The notes under the pieces were generated by a model. The model saw nothing but the letters and a program-made list of their open reading frames with translations, had not been told where the DNA came from and searched no databases. From positions 186,001-250,000 of the forward strand of contig NC_082602.1 in the NCBI RefSeq assembly GCF_030936135.1: 64,000 bases of DNA, given 5' to 3'. Positions within the stretch are counted from its first letter, which is position 1. Every line of letters starts with the position of its first letter. Shown in pieces: positions 1 through 15,000 of the stretch. The DNA comes from Gavia stellata (taxonomy: Eukaryota; Chordata; Aves; Gaviiformes; Gaviidae). The position numbers and the translations under genes were made by a program.

Positions 1-64
1 TTATCAGATGTATCTTTAATCAGTCTGAGTTTATTTTCTATTAAATCAAACACGTGTCTTTCAG

Positions 65-3000
65 GGTCTGGTATCCAGTATTTGCATGAAAACAGAATTA
101 TACACAGAGATTTAAAGCCTGAAAATATTGTTCTTCAGGATGAAGGTGGGAAGGTAAGTCAGGTGGCCTCTGGCAGTCGTGTTCCCGCTGTCATTTCTGG
201 AAGTTGTCAGTAGCTTTGTTTTACCTGAGAGAAATAAAAGAGAGCAAGTAGTTTGTGGCATTGAACTGAACTGAAAACTCAGCTGTGAATTTACTAAAAG
301 TTTACGTCTCCTTGGAGCCACAAATCCTATTTTGCTTATTCTTAAATCCTTTTCATTAAAAAACCCCAACTTTTGCTTCCATTCAGGAACGCTGCCTGCA
401 ACTGAACATGAATGATGCGAGATTGTAGCCTATCCCTGTGTTTGTGGCTTTGAGGGCTGCAAGTAAAATCAAGCTAGTTCAGAGGGTCAGCCTAATGGAT
501 TTCGTAGTGAAATTTGTTTTCTCTGTTGTTACTCTTTACACAAATAACTTTCAGTCCCCAGATAAAAAGTTAGATACTCTGTTCGGCCAAGCTGTAACTG
601 GGAAGCTGCTTTAAATAAAGTCAAGTCTAAGTTGAGATAGGTGGACAGCGCTAGCTTATGTGGTGAAACAGCCTTAACACTGTGTCACATGTCGACGTTT
701 CACTGTGGACTTTTCTCCAGAATTTCCATTCTGGCTTTCTTCTTGAGTGTATGCTGTGGATGTCACTGTATAGATTTTGGGTTGTTTGTTGGGTTTTTTC
801 ACTTAATTTGCTCTTCTGATGAACTGTTTAAACTGTCTACAGATTGTTCACAAAATAATAGACCTGGGATATGCAAAGGATCTGGATCAAGGAAGTTTAT
901 GCACTTCATTTGTTGGAACATTACAATATTTGGTAAGACTTTTTTTTTTTTTTCCCATGTATACAAGTGATGTGGTATTGCCACATTTTTTAGAATCACA
1001 GAAGTATGTGTCAGAAGGAACCTACAGAGGTCCCTTGTCCAGCCTCCTGCTCACAGCAGGACTGTGACCAGCACTAGGTCAGGGCAGGTATGGCTTGGCC
1101 CAGCCACACCCTGAAACCTCCAAAAATGGAGATCCTGCACCTTCCCAGGGACCTGTCCCAAGGGTGTTCCCTCTCCAGGGGAAGAAGTGTTTCCTCAGGT
1201 CCAACCTGAACCTCCCAGACGGTGATCTGGGGCTGTTGCCCCTCATTGTATCGCCTGTCACTTCCAAGATAAGTTTGGCCCCGTCCATCCCTTCCTGTGC
1301 CACAGTCGGGGGCTGCTCTCAGTCCACGCCCCTCTCCAGCCTCCCCACAGCCAGACCCAACAAGCCCAGCTGCCTCCTGTCTCCTCGTGAGTTGGGTGCT
1401 CCAGGCCCCTATCCACCGGGCAGCTTAAGCGGGGCCGCATCGGGGTCCCCGTGCTGCCTTGGAACTGGGGGCCAGGCCTAGACGCAGCTTTGTCTCTGCA
1501 GAAATGCAAGAAAATAGTTGACCTGAAATACCACTTTCAAAGTGTCTTTTTGTGATCCTTTTTAGGCTCCGGAACTCTTTGAGAATAAATCCTACTCAGT
1601 TACTGTTGATTACTGGAGCTTTGGAACGATGGTGTTTGAATGCATCGCAGGATTTAGACCTTTCTTACATAATCTACAGCCGTTTACCTGGTAAGACATT
1701 TGCGCTGCAAGTGGTGATGCCAGGCAATAGGAATGACAGCCACTGCGTGTGGTGAGGTGGCAGCGTGAACCAGGGCGATAAATTTATTGTTAGTTAGGTG
1801 CTGAGGCTGGTGGTCTGCTAAGCTTTGCAGAAGCCATCGATACTTTGGTAGTATCAATGACAGTTCGATTGGCTATTTATACATATCGTAGTACGCGCTT
1901 ATTACGTTGTGTGGTAGCATCTGGTCATCATAATTCCTTCACAAGTGAAATTTGAATAAAAAAAAATATAATTATAAACTAGTCTGTGTACTGGTGTCAG
2001 AAGAATGTAATGGGAAGGAGTGATGCAGTCCTTTGTTCACCTAGGCTGTGAGGTTACTTATTTTTAGTAATAACACACAGCAAGACAGAGCATGTTCTGT
2101 GTAGCAAACACATACTTACGTGTTTGTAAGTAACTTTACAAAAGTGATGACTGGAAGACTTCAACCTGCGTATGGAGGTTTCTGCTTGCTTTTTGAGGGG
2201 TGGAAGAAGGAGCAGAAATACATATTTTTGTATTTCCAATCTTTACCTTGCAATACCAGGAGTGTATATAAGCTTGATTTTTAAAAGGGTGATTCTGCAA
2301 CAGGAAAAGTATGAAACTTGCTTTTCTGTTAGTGTTGAAATAACAGGAGAAAAGGTAAATTTGAGGGTTTTATGCAAGTATTAGCTTCAAAAATTATTCT
2401 GTGTTAACAAAAAATGATTTTAACCTGTATGTTGCAATAGTTTCCCTTTTAACTGCTAATTCTTGGGATTTTATTATTTTAATAGTTCGATATTCATTGC
2501 ATTTTTTCCAACATGGAAAACTTGATTTCCTAATGTAAGTAGTAGAAAACAAACGAATGAATGAGATTAGAAACAGCTCTTCCCTATCCATAAAAGAAGG
2601 AAGGGAGCAGCGCAGGCCACACGCATTTAGCTTCAGTTCCAGTTGGGGCTGACTGGGACAGAGAGCAGGGTGGCAGCCTCCAGGAGCACGAAGCATTCAG
2701 CTGCCTCGCAGCTGACTGATGTCTGTCGGCTTGCCCTGGGAAAGCCCGCTGCTCCGGGAGCAGCTGAGCTCTAGGCAAGGTTCACACCAGCGCTGAAGTG
2801 AGCCAAGGTGAGGAAACTGAGGCAGAGTTGCTGGTGATGCTTTCCCTGGTACCGGATCCAATAGCATGCTGTGTTTCTAACACATATTGTATGCTTCGCT
2901 CGGATCAAGGTAAGGGCAGTGCATTTGCCAGATGGAAATCTTGGAAATCTTGTCTGTCTCATTAATGTGTAGAGGCTGATTTTATTGTGCAGGCTTGCTC

Positions 3001-6000
3001 TGTGGTCAGGGAATTGTTGTTACCTGTTGACCCTCTTGTTTGACGCTGTCCAGGCCTCCCTGCAAGCAGGTGCAAAAATGTTGCCAGAGACAGAGTTAAT
3101 TGCAAGGACTTCCCTCTTCCGCTTGGGTTCTGGATGGATTGTTTGGAAATGTCATCTTTGTCCTGAAATAAGAGTTTGTTTTCTAAAAGCTACTAGACTG
3201 TGGCACTTTTTGCTGCTGCCGTATTCAGTTGGCCCTTTACAAAGGTAATGTTGTCAGTATATGCAGAAAGGATTTTATTTTCTAGGCATGAAAAAATCAA
3301 GAAGAAGGATCCAAAGCACATCTTTGCTTCTGAAGAGATGAATGGGGAGGTTCGCTTTAGTACCCACTTGCCACAGCCTCACAGCCTTTGTGGGTAAGTG
3401 TGTCCTTGAGGCTACACGTGATAATTTTTGGCTTGTATTTTAAACTGAGGATTCTTCCTCCTTTATCCCAAGCACTGAGGGGTGCTCCTTCTTTCTCCTA
3501 AGGAGTGTTTCAAGCTCCTGGCAAGCTCCCATTTGCTGTTAAGGAATAGCCCGTAGCCACATGGCTCTTTTTTGATACTTTGAGCTCTCCAATGGCAGTT
3601 CACCCTGAAGTTCGTGGGATGATGGCAATTCACCTTGCAGCGTGAACTCTGTGACTGCTTTCCACCCATTATCACAAGGCCACTGAGTGACATCTACCTG
3701 ATAACTTGATGGTATTGAATCGCATAAACCAAGTGCTTGAGTTATCTGCTCCATGAAAGCAGAAGCTTCCAGTACTTGTGCTGGGAAAACTGCTGCAAGT
3801 CCAGCAGAGGCCACGAAGATGGTCGGAGCTTGTTGAATAGCGCGCACAAGGAGGGGCCCGTGAGGTGGGCTTCTTCAATCTGGCAAAGAGAAGGCAAAGG
3901 GGGATATAATTTTGTCTTCTGCTATCTACTGGGGCGTTACAGAGACAACTGATCTAGGCTCTTCTCAGAGGGCAAAGCAAAAGGACCAAAGGCAACAGCT
4001 CAAGTTACAGCAAGGGAAATGAAATTTGGGCACAGGACAAAGGTTTCCGCGTGCTGGTGATGCATCACTGGGACAGGGCCCCAAGCAGTGGGCGACCTCC
4101 GTCTGTGGGGACTGCCCAGACTCGCCCAGACACAGCCCTGAGCAGCCTGCTGTAGCTGCGACACTGGCCCTGCTGTGGGCTAGGGCTCAGACCGAAGACC
4201 TCCAGGAGAGCCTTCGACCTGAATTAATTGGTCTGTACCAAGTCAGAGTCTGATCATTTGTCACTTCCTTAGCAATTGTGTCTTTTAGATGTGCCCAGCA
4301 ATGCAGCTCAACTCACTGACACTGGTAGATTTCTGGGAAAAGTACTGGAGTTGAGAATGAAAGAAGTGGCTTTATGCCAGCGTTTTGGGCTTTTTGCACT
4401 GTGTACTGTCTTTAAAGACGTTCTTGACAATAAACTTTCGTGCTTCTTGCGTGGATGAACATGGAGGAGAAGCTTCCAGGTGGCTCTGCAGCATGGGGAT
4501 GGTTATTCTGCAGACAAGACTTTGAAAACTATTCAAATTCGTGTGTATCAGATAGTTTTTGGAGGAAAATGAACCAAAAATACAATTCTTCCCCTTAGCC
4601 ATTTTGACACACCTTACTGATGTATCAAGATACTTTTGACTCAATGAATAGGAGTCAGAAGCGTAATGCAAGGTATATTGGGTGGGTGTGTGCTCCTGCT
4701 CAGGTCAGTGAAGATTGTTGTTACGGTGGGGACGCTCACTCTGTATGTGCCTTCCTCCCTTTCCAGGCTTTCCCTGCTGTCAGGACGAGTGACTGCGGTG
4801 AAATCGCCGCTCTTCACACGTGTTCAGCGGATGTTGCACACATACAGTCTCTAACCAAAGAGTTGTAACCTTCTTGCTGTTGTGAGACCCTAGTTTCCCA
4901 AATGGACTGAGTGTTGTAGAATATCTGCCTTCTCTTTCTTACGGCCCTTTTGTTTTAGTTTGATTGTAGAACCGATGGAAAATTGGTTGCAACTGATGCT
5001 GAATTGGGATCCACAACAGAGGGGTGGAGGTTTAGATCCTGAGACCAGTCGTCCAAAGTGTTTCCTAATAATGGATCACATACTGAATTTGAAGGTGAGC
5101 GAGGGTTGTTACTGGGTTTAAAGGCCTACTGAAAGCATCTCCGAGGACAGAAAGTGCATTCAGTGGAGCAAAGCTATAATCCTGGCATCATCCAATTGCA
5201 GGATCACGAGGAATGTTTTTCTTGGTATCCGGAAGCGAGCGTGTATACAGCTTGTCCAGTACAAGGCAAAATATCACCAGCGATATTAATCTCTAGCTTT
5301 ACACTTGAAGTGGAATAATGACCCTATATTACTGTCTGTCATCTCAGAGAGGACTCACCAAGATCAGATAATGGTTTCATATTTGCTAATAACAGTTTTC
5401 CTGAACTCCACTACTGATGCTGTGACCTCCAGGTCCACGTACTATAGTAGTAGCTCTAGTAGAAGAGAGATTACATTCACCTGACTCTGCCCCTTCAAGT
5501 TAATTATTGGAGCTTTGCTGGAGTAAGACTAGCTGAGGCAAGCATGTGTTAAATTATCCAGAGGATAATTTTCTCTGATCTGGAAGGATTCCAAAGGAAT
5601 TAAAGCCCAAAACACAAAATATTGTGCCCATAATTGGGAGTTGTCAAGATGTGTATATTGTGGTGTGTCCTACAGTCTCTGCCCAGATACAGTAAAACTA
5701 TAGAGAGGGCCGTGAGAGCGGTGCGGAGACAAGCACTTGTATGTAACAGCTTTGTATGGAGGGATTAAAGGAAACAGAACTCCCTTTTTTGGGAGCAGTA
5801 CTGGCCAGCACCAGAGACAACAAGGCTCAAGACGGCGTTTATGCTAGCTTGTCACCATTCTTTTGATGTAATTAAGCTGCAGCATGGCTTGTGAAGGCTA
5901 TTAGAGCGTTTGATTGTAATTTCCTCTGACATTAAGTTAAAAGCTACAGGCCCAGGCTTTGAGTTTTATTATGTGGGGCTTTACTCCTGAACTCGGTTAT

Positions 6001-9000
6001 TGTAGTCATTAAAACTCAAATGGTACTCTCAGTCTAACATGTTAATTGCTACATACTCCCTCCCAGGCCTTTGTGTCCTTTGTCTTTGATAGCCGGTGAC
6101 TTGTAATCAACTTGTACTCTTTTAACAGATAGTACACATCCTAAATATGACCTCTGCCAAGATTGTTTCATTTCTCTTGCATCCCGAGGAAAGTCTTCAT
6201 TCCCTTCAGATTCGGATTGAGTTTGAAACTGGAATAAGTACTGGAAATCAGGAGTTGCTGTTGGAAACGGGGATTTGCCTGGACCCTCGGAAACCTGCTT
6301 CCCAGTGTGTTATTGATGGCGTGGTAAGAATGATTCTGTTTGTTTAATATCTTTCACATTCTCAGGGTATTTAAAATCTTAGGGAAGATAGATTGCCTTA
6401 ATCTTCTCCCACTGGAGACAGTTTGCTCTGTAAGTGTAGTAACTTTTAAGGTCTAGCATTATTTCCTTTATCGGGCAGTGTAAGCAGATTCCTATAGTTA
6501 TACTCTGCCTAAATATTTAAATAAAGTAACTTGCTAGCAAAGGGTCGTCTGTTTCTGTGGGATCTATAAAAATCGGTTTAAGGCACCTAATAAGAAGAGT
6601 ATCTGCCCACAATAAGTGGTTCATGACATAACCAGGACCCTCTGGGTTAGTAGGAGCTATGTTTGGGATTTCTCCTTTTTATGTTCTCTTCTCTTTTCTC
6701 ACCAGAGGGGCTGGGATAGCTACATGGTCTATTTGTTTGATAAAAGCAAAACTGTCTATGATGGACCCTTTGCTTCTCGGAGTCTGTCTGACTGTGTAAA
6801 TTACATTGGTAAGTATGCTGGAGGAAGCTGGGAACTGAAAGCGCTGCTTCTCATGTAACATGAAAGTAGATTTGCCTTACAAATCTCTGTGCGTTAGCTT
6901 GAAGGGCACTGTGTAATTCAAAGAGGACCATTTAAGAACCTGGAGTAGCCTAACGAAGTTTCATCTACAGTGCTATATCTCCACTTTTTGTAGATGTAAC
7001 AGTTCAGAGAACTTATTCCCCACCCTTTGGGAACTCTCCCATAGAGCAACTTAAGAATTCATTCAAGGTTTTTGCTCTTGTATTAAATTCTGTGCGCTGA
7101 ACAGCATCTACCCCACCTAAAGACCTAAACCTAAGCATTGCCTCACTTAAACAGAACCACAATGTGATTGAAGGCTTGGGAGGAATATGTGCAACCTAAT
7201 CTCGTAGCCTAGAGAGGGAAACTTTTGGCTATTTTGGCTTTTTTGCACACTACATCCTGGAAAGAAGATTCTGACTTGGGGACTGTGATTTCATTGGCAC
7301 AGCCTTCTGCTCTGCTAAAGGGTCTTGTCCCTTCACACCCACAGAGTGTTGCAGTGACATCACATCAGGAGATGTTCGCAGAACTTGAGCGATAGCCCAC
7401 ACAGACATCCTTTGGTGGTGCCAAGGGTCAGGGACCTTCTTATCTTAGGGTTTAGCATCTGCAGAAGTTGTGCACAAAGCCGTTCTCTTCCTCCCTGTGC
7501 ACAGGTACAATCAGGTTTCAGCTCCTGGCAGTCCTGTCTCCTGAGATTGGGTGCTTTGGATGTTCATGAGCAGTTGCCCTCCTACAGCTCTCCTAGATTT
7601 ATGCTTCTGAACCCCATATCAGCATCCTGAGGATACAGATTACCTGTGATAGTTGCATTTCAGCTGTGATCCATCTCTTGTGTCTTGCCTAAGTGAAAGC
7701 ACAGGTCCCTCATTCTGTGCCACTGATCATTCAGGCCCTATATGAGGAAATCCACCTTGTTCTGATCACAGAGCCAGCCAGTGTGTTTGGCTCTGTTCCA
7801 CCAGTGGCAGAACTGCTGTCATTCCCCTGTGGAGGTTAGGAGTTACGCTGGTCTTCAGAGACACTGGCCAGAGGTTCAAAACCTCTTGTACTGTCTTCCT
7901 GACAGTTTTCAGCTCTAGTGATAATGTGTCCATAACCCCATAGCATTGATCCTACTTCTGGTCTCACCAAGCAGAGCCAAGTGCCTGAAAAAGTCCAGGC
8001 CCTTCCTTCCTCCTGAGTCGTTAGGAGTAGAGCCTGTCCGTCGCTGCATGGATACTGGTGGGATCTGCTCCAGTTGGACCCTCTTGAGTTCTGGTGCTGC
8101 TGCCTGGCCCTGGCATCATCAGTATACTTTCAGGCCGTGCATGAAAGCTGCTTCTCTGCTTACAGCTTCCCTTGCATGTCTCCTGAAATGACAGCAGTCA
8201 TCTGCAGGACCTAATATACCTTTTATAAAGGTATATATATACCCAGTATACCTGTGTGAAGGATCTCTATGAAGGAAAAAATAGTTTCAGGGGACAGGAG
8301 GCATCTACTGGGATAATGCATGTAGAGGAGATGCCTTGTGACATACAGTTACTGTTAAGTAGCTTAATTTTCTTTAGCCTGGCTTTGCAGAAATTGTGCT
8401 GGTTTTCCCTCTCTCCTTTTACTGTCGCTCAGGTTTATTCTGATTGGTTTTCTTCTGCGTTCTGGGCTGTTTTATTCTGGTGAGTCTCATGGTGTGGCAT
8501 CATTGCGCTGAATCTGTTGGAGCTAAGGCTTTTTACAACATGTTTCTTGATATCCCAATATACTGACAGTTCCCTGTCTCTTTAGGGCAACACACAGAAG
8601 TTCTGCATCTTTTCCACTTAAAGATCTACATCAGGAATCTGGGAGAAAATGTACAAAAGATTTTTAAGACGTTTTCAGATGAAACACGTCAAGACAGTGA
8701 CCAATACCAGTTGATTAAATGGAGCAATTAAATTTGCTTTGCTCGCTTGGGCAACTGCTTTAGATAGAGTTTTTGGGTAAAACCACCCATGGGTTCTCCC
8801 TCGTGCCATGTTCCGTGCAGCGTGCCCCGTGTCTGCTAGTGCCAGTAGGCCACGGTCCTCAAAGAAATCAGTACTCTTGTAGCTGTGAGTTCAAACATGA
8901 GCTGTTGCCTGGCCAGTAGCAGGCTGTCAAATACCTGGGGGGCTGTAACGTGAAAAGCTTATTCACGCTTAGACAGCATCAGATAAAAATTGAGCGGTTC

Positions 9001-12000
9001 TTATGTGGCTTGATTCCTTAGTTTAGGCACCTGCAGCAGGAATTAGGAATGCTGTAAGCACTGAAGTCTTTTTCTAGAGTTGTCCTTTCATTTGTGTACA
9101 ATTGTGTTTTTCTTGCATTCAGTACAGGATAGTAAAATCCAACTGCCAATTCCTCAGCTGCGCAAGGTATGGGCAGAAGCAGTTCACTACGTGATTGGGC
9201 TAAAAGAAGATTATAGCAGGCTTTTCCAGGGCCAGAGAGCTGCCATGTAAGTTGTTACTCCTCATTCAGAAGATTCAGTATTCTGCAAATACAGAGGCTG
9301 TTTGCATGGAAGTGTACATCTCGGGGAGTTTTGGTTACCCAAAGTTTTACAGCCCTCTGCTCTTCTATACTTTCACATTATAAAACATATTTGCACTGGG
9401 AGCTTATTCCACTCCAGGAATTGTACTGCGGAGTGTCTGACATTGATAATAACTGAAAAAACTTGAACCTTGAATATAGTCGCAGACTTACGGAATGGCT
9501 GAGGTTGGCAGGGACCTCTGGAGGTCATCCAGTCCAACCCCCCTGCTCAAGCAGGGTCACTTGCCCGGATGGCTTTTAAATATCTCCGAGGATGGGGACT
9601 CCACAGCCTCTCTGGGCAACCTGTGCCAGCGCTCGGTCACCCTCACACTAAGAAAGGGTTTCCTGATGTTCAGAGAGAACCTCCTGTGTGTCACTTTTTT
9701 CTCCTTGCCTCTTCTTCTGTCACTGGGCACCGCTGAGAAGAGCCTGGCTCTGTTCTCTGTGCACCCTCCCCTCGGGTATTTGTTTGTTTTGATCCCCACT
9801 CAGCCTTCTCTTCTCCGGGCTGAACAGTCCCAGCTCTCTCAGCGTTTCCGTGTTGGAGAGACAGTCCAGTCCCTTAATAATCTTCATGGCTCTTCACTGG
9901 CCTCTCTCCAGTACGTCCATGTCTCTGGTGTGCTGGGGAGCCCACAACTGGACCCAGGTGTGGCCCCACCAGCACTGAGTAGAGGGGAAGGATCACCTCC
10001 CTCGACCTGCTGGCAACATTCCTCCTAATGCAGCCCAGGATAGTTGTTTCACAAGTGACAGAATGAGTGGAACTGTTTGTTATATTTGTGGGGTTTTGTT
10101 CTGTGATTGAATCACAGAATGGGCAGTGTCATACATCTCAAGTGATAAAAAAGGTGCTGGCGTTCACCAGGGGCAACATGCACTGCAGGACCCTGTAAAT
10201 GCTAAGAAATACTCTACACTGAAAGGACTGTTTAACTGACCTTGACAAAAAACCTGGGAAATGAGGAAGGACTTTCTCTTTTGCTTGCTGAGGACCTGCA
10301 GCTTCTGAGGATGTGAGATGGAGTCTGTGACCCCACTGAGGCTCCCTGTTCCAAGGATCTTACAAAATTTTTTGCTAGCTATGTATTTCCTTCAGGTAAT
10401 GTGACTGCACTGGCCACCTAAGTCCAGATACGCTTTTCAACTAAGATGTGCTGTTCTTGTTTCATTTGTTAGGCTCAGTCTTCTTCGGTATAATGCCAAC
10501 CTAATCAAAATGAAAAACAATATGGTGTCAGCATCTCAGCAACTGAAAGCAAAGCTGGAATTCTTTCATCAAAGCATTCGCCTCGACCTGGAGAGATACA
10601 GTGACCAGATGGCTTATGGCATATGTATGTATTGTGTAATACTTGTCTGGGTGTCTTGTCTGATCCTATAAAGGATCCTATAAAGGATCAGACTGACTGT
10701 GAAGGACTGTGGGTAAGAAGTAGCTTAAAAGCAAATGAACGCAGGAGCTGCCGTTGTGTTCCTCAGCATCTTTATGGGTATGTTTTAGCTGGGGCAGATG
10801 CAGGAGAAGAGATGGGCAGAAGCAAAGGCAGGAGGGTAAAAAATAAAATGTTTTTGGAGGCCTTCAGTGACAGTGAAACAGGTGGTCAGGTGTTCCCCAC
10901 TGAGAACATCAAGCTAAGAAAATTGGAGTATTAATAGTACTGGTGATGTAAATGCTTGATATTTATTCAATTCAGAGTCTGATTCATTTGGAGTTGTCAC
11001 TGGGCGTAAAGTGGAGGGCAGAGTTGCCGCACCTGATGTACAGTGGAAGGGCCACTAACCATCCATGGCAGAACAAACAGGCACGGTGACTGTAGAAGCG
11101 CTGTTTTGAACAGCGCTAGGGGAGTGATCTTGCCGTGCTTGATATCAGGAGGTAGCATGAGTCAGGATGAGAGATGAGGTGGAAAAGCACCAGCTTCAGT
11201 TTTAACGTCATGGAAACGTCTGGATCGTGCAAATACTATTCAGAGGAAAATAGTAAGATTTATGCATCGTTTGGATATATGGCTAAAAATTGAAACTTGA
11301 GTCAAAAGTTATGACTGGGCTGAAGGATGATGATGGAAAATGGAAAGACTTCAGTGAACTGCTTTTGGACAGTCTGTGTTTAATCAAAAGTGGCAGTTGT
11401 TGAGCTTAATAGTGAAATTTAAAGACTCAAACTCATTTTAGGCCAGTGACTGCAAACAGTGAAATCCTACCAAACAGTTTGCATGTGAGTTAAAGTCAAG
11501 CGTGGAGTTGTTAATTTGCAACTTTGCTGTCTTTCTGTGATCTCTGGGTCATGACTCCTGCTTGGGGATTCAGCGTCATGCTCTTTGTGTCCAAATTCAA
11601 CTGATGTATGTAAAGTTCAGGTCATGCTTTATTTTTGTGTGTATATCTTTTTTTATAAATTAACAACTCTCTTCTCTTAAGCTTCAGAAAAAATGCTCAA
11701 AGCCTGGAAGGAGATGGAAGAGAAGGCCTCTCAGTGTGCACAGGTAGGGGATATTAAAGAAGCTTCATTATCTCTCCGTGAAGGAGACCATGACAGGAAC
11801 TTAGTGTCGTATGTGGCACTGCCCTGTCCCTTCAGCATGTTTCATATCCTGCCTGCTGTGAGAATGAAAATATTATTGCAGATGCATTAAAAAAGAAACA
11901 GTCCCCAGTCACCAGGTTGTTTGAATCTAGTGATTTGAACAAAACCGGCACAAATGTCACTAGACTCAGCTGTCTGTATAAGAAAGCAGACTGTAGAGAC

Positions 12001-15000
12001 ACGTTATTTATCGCCCAAAAGAAATGCTGTTGCTATAGACAACGAGTCTTCCTGGTTGGATTTGTTGCACACAAAAATTTCTTTTGCTAAAGATGAAAAT
12101 AATACCAATCACAATTTCAAAATTGCAGTACTTCATTTAGGAGTACAGATATAAATTCCTGGTATTCTGCAAGTAAATATGCAAATTAGTTTTTAGTAAG
12201 AGTCATCCTGAAGAAATTTAGAGCAGAGTTAGAGTCAGGTCTTACTCTGTGTAGTCCTAATAGTTAACAGATGTTTTCACTTGTGGTTTATGGACAGTTG
12301 AGCTGACATAATGGCTTTCTGTTTCTCGGAGAGTTAGTTCTGGGGAAAGGCTAGCTGAAATCTATCTACTGCTTAGAATTCCGATCTCTGTCTTCTGGGA
12401 ATGAGCATTTTAATTTTAGCTCCACTGAAAACCATGAGGAGACAGAGAATAATTCTGCCTACAGTTCTGTCCAGACCTTCACAGGGAAGGGGTAAGCTTT
12501 TAGCTGTGAAAACTAGGGACAGAGTTAGGATGATCATAGTTTATTGTCAAAAGCTGTTTCTTCTTCTCTTCTACTGGATGTACTGAATAAAGCTTGGGAG
12601 GGGGAAGGCATTCAGAGGGGAGCATTCAGAAGTGGGGGCATTCAGAAGGAACGCAAGGAAAAATCAGCACATTTGTAATGTATTTCTCAGAATAGAGGTC
12701 TTTTTAAAAAGACCTCTAAAAGTACTCTCTTTTTTTGTGCTCCGTGATAGTAGCTAGCAGCAGGAGTGCCAACAACACTGCATGTTCTGTCGACCAGGAC
12801 TGTCGTGTGGTTTGCTGGGCTGATGTCTTGCATTTCTGCTCTCCCCTGCAGAGAGTACTTGTATTGGCTCTCACAGTAATACAGAGCACAGTGATTAATA
12901 CATAAAAATCCCAGACACCATTAGAAATACAAACAATAAATTACATTCCCTATTTTTTTCCCCTATGAAGGAATAGACTGGGTAGTTCAGGTTCTGGGAT
13001 CCATTACCTATTTTCATCTAAGTCAAAAGGTTCTTGGTGCCTTGATTCTTCTTGATCATATGATGGAGATCAGGGGAATTGGGATTTCCACCTGAATTCA
13101 CCTCTGTTTAGCTCTTTAAATTTTGGGATCTTGTTGCTCCCTGTTAGGAAGCAAGAAAGATAAAAGGGGGAGGCTGCTTCTAGCAGAATAACTCAAAGTT
13201 GTCACGGGCTGCTTCCAGAAAACCAGGAACCTCAACAAATATTTACTTTGCAGACTATCAGAATTATGTTCTGTCTTCAAGCTGTGCCGTCCACATGTAT
13301 CGTCACACCATGTCCATTTATCAGGAATGGAAATGTTTTACTCTGTAATACGCAGCGGTATCTCAGTCTATCTAGCAGGCAGCTTAACTGCTGTGAATTC
13401 AGTAGACACAGTTATGCTGTGTGGTGAGTCACAGTGCTCCAGATAAAGACATTTCTTTTGATAACAGGTTTTACTTCACATTTTTCTCGCAATCTGATTC
13501 TCCTTTGATTATGTGGCTTCTCACTTCTTCTTTTTCTTCTTCTTCATTTGTTCTTTACCTGCAACACCTACAGACATCCCTTTCTGGTCAAGGGGTCACA
13601 TCCCATTTATACGGCCTCATACCAAGTTCTTCTGTAGCTTCAGCAAGGAGCGTGTTCTGCAAAATGTTCAAATTTCAGATCATACAGCCCCAGGTCAGAA
13701 AGGAAAAGCTGAAATATCTCAAAATACATTCTCAGGAAGGTAGATCAGTGCCCACAGTCCATAGAGCTAAGGCCCATTACGGTGACCAGCGCTTTCTTAA
13801 CCACGCATCCAGTGTGGTTGTCAGAGATTTGGATCTAGGTGATACCATGCACTGAGGAGATAATAATAGTAACCTCAGTTACTGTAGCAGCAGTCATGTC
13901 AAAGAGCTTTCTTCTCCTAAACTCTGCGTGGAGTCAGCCTGTTATCCAAACAAGTATTCTGGAGATCTTTATCTGCTTTGTTGCTCTCCATCAGTTTGAT
14001 TTGTACCTACATTTCCCCATTAGGCTGAAGATATTGGATATCTGGATGAGCAGATCATGGCTCTGCACACAGAGATTGTAGAGCTTCAGAAGAGTCCATA
14101 CGCAAGGCGCCAAGGAGAGGTCATGGAGAGCTTGTAAGTCCTTTGCTTATTGTTTTTATTGCATATAAATAGATTTTGCATATTTCAGTGTCTGAGGGTG
14201 GGTGGTTTTTTTTCTCTGGTGGTGGTTCCATCAGCGCTTTTGAAATGCACTCCTTGCTTTTTGCAAACTGTGAGTGCAGAGTAGTTTGCAATCGGTTTAA
14301 GATCATTTTGCTGGTAAAAGGGAAGATCCCACCTCTTGTGGCTGTATGTTCCTCCTTCCTCTTGAAGTCCTAACGATCACTTGGCAGAATTATAAGGCAG
14401 AATAAGACACTGCTCTATCCGAAAGCTAGCTGTGCAAGAAAGATGAACGTTCAGTCGCAGGAGTAAACTCATCTAGCTTACCTTACTTACCCTGCAGCCA
14501 CACAATGACTAGACCTGGGGAAATGTGGAAAACTCAGCTAGGGAGGACAGGACACTTCTCTGTCACTGACTATGAAACTTCATCTTAGAAGAGGATGGGC
14601 CTAAGATGTATCTTGGTCTCAACTGACAAATGCAGAGGATTTCTTTTTGCATTGGAGAAGAGTGAATTTTACAGTGTGGAGTGAGAAAATGATGAGATCA
14701 TTGTAAAATCCTGTTAAATATCTTCAATGTGTTTTCAAAGCAAGGATAATTAACAACTCATGGATACTTGAATATTTGGAAACTTGAATATTTATTTTTT
14801 TAAAAAGTATTAAAATATGAAAGAGCTAAGTGGTATTACTGATCTTAAGAAGACCTAGGAAGCAATTATTGTAGTTTGGACTGTTGCTGCCAGCACAAGT
14901 GGCAATTATGAAAGAGAGGGATCAAATAGCCACCAAGATTGAATAGCTACTAAATCTGTTGTTACTAAGAGCTCTTCTGAATGACTCTGAGTATTCTGGG

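Larger units (their letters stand above)
65..5094 (+). other. CHUK: CHUK kinase-domain exons (C-lobe)
   Basis: Five exons (65-153, 843-932, 1566-1690, 3286-3393, 4959-5094) encode the C-lobe of the kinase. The first carries YLHEN and HRDLKPEN. The second carries [12 protein letters not shown], with the MAP3K target serines in the S-x3-S loop (SLCTS). The third starts at the APE motif and continues through [11 protein letters not shown] to the W codon split across its donor. The fourth and fifth carry the basic [10 protein letters not shown] stretch and the end of the domain ([15 protein letters not shown]). The glycine loop and the ATP-binding lysine are upstream of the window. Every catalytic residue visible is the functional one, so this is an active kinase and not a decayed copy. 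Confidence 0.95.
154..14023 (+). other. CHUK introns of the 5' half: contents
   Basis: Introns lie between the exons listed for CHUK. Besides the CR1 fragments at 994, 4040 and 9484, the short repeats at 8214 and 10662 and the palindrome at 12693, I see only unique AT-leaning sequence. The stretch 7250-8200 is somewhat C/T-rich but matches nothing I know. No nested gene or structural RNA was recognised. Confidence 0.5.

Noticed and set aside
9495-10028. 177-codon + strand frame
   Set aside because: It is a translation of an antisense CR1 fragment, not a gene.
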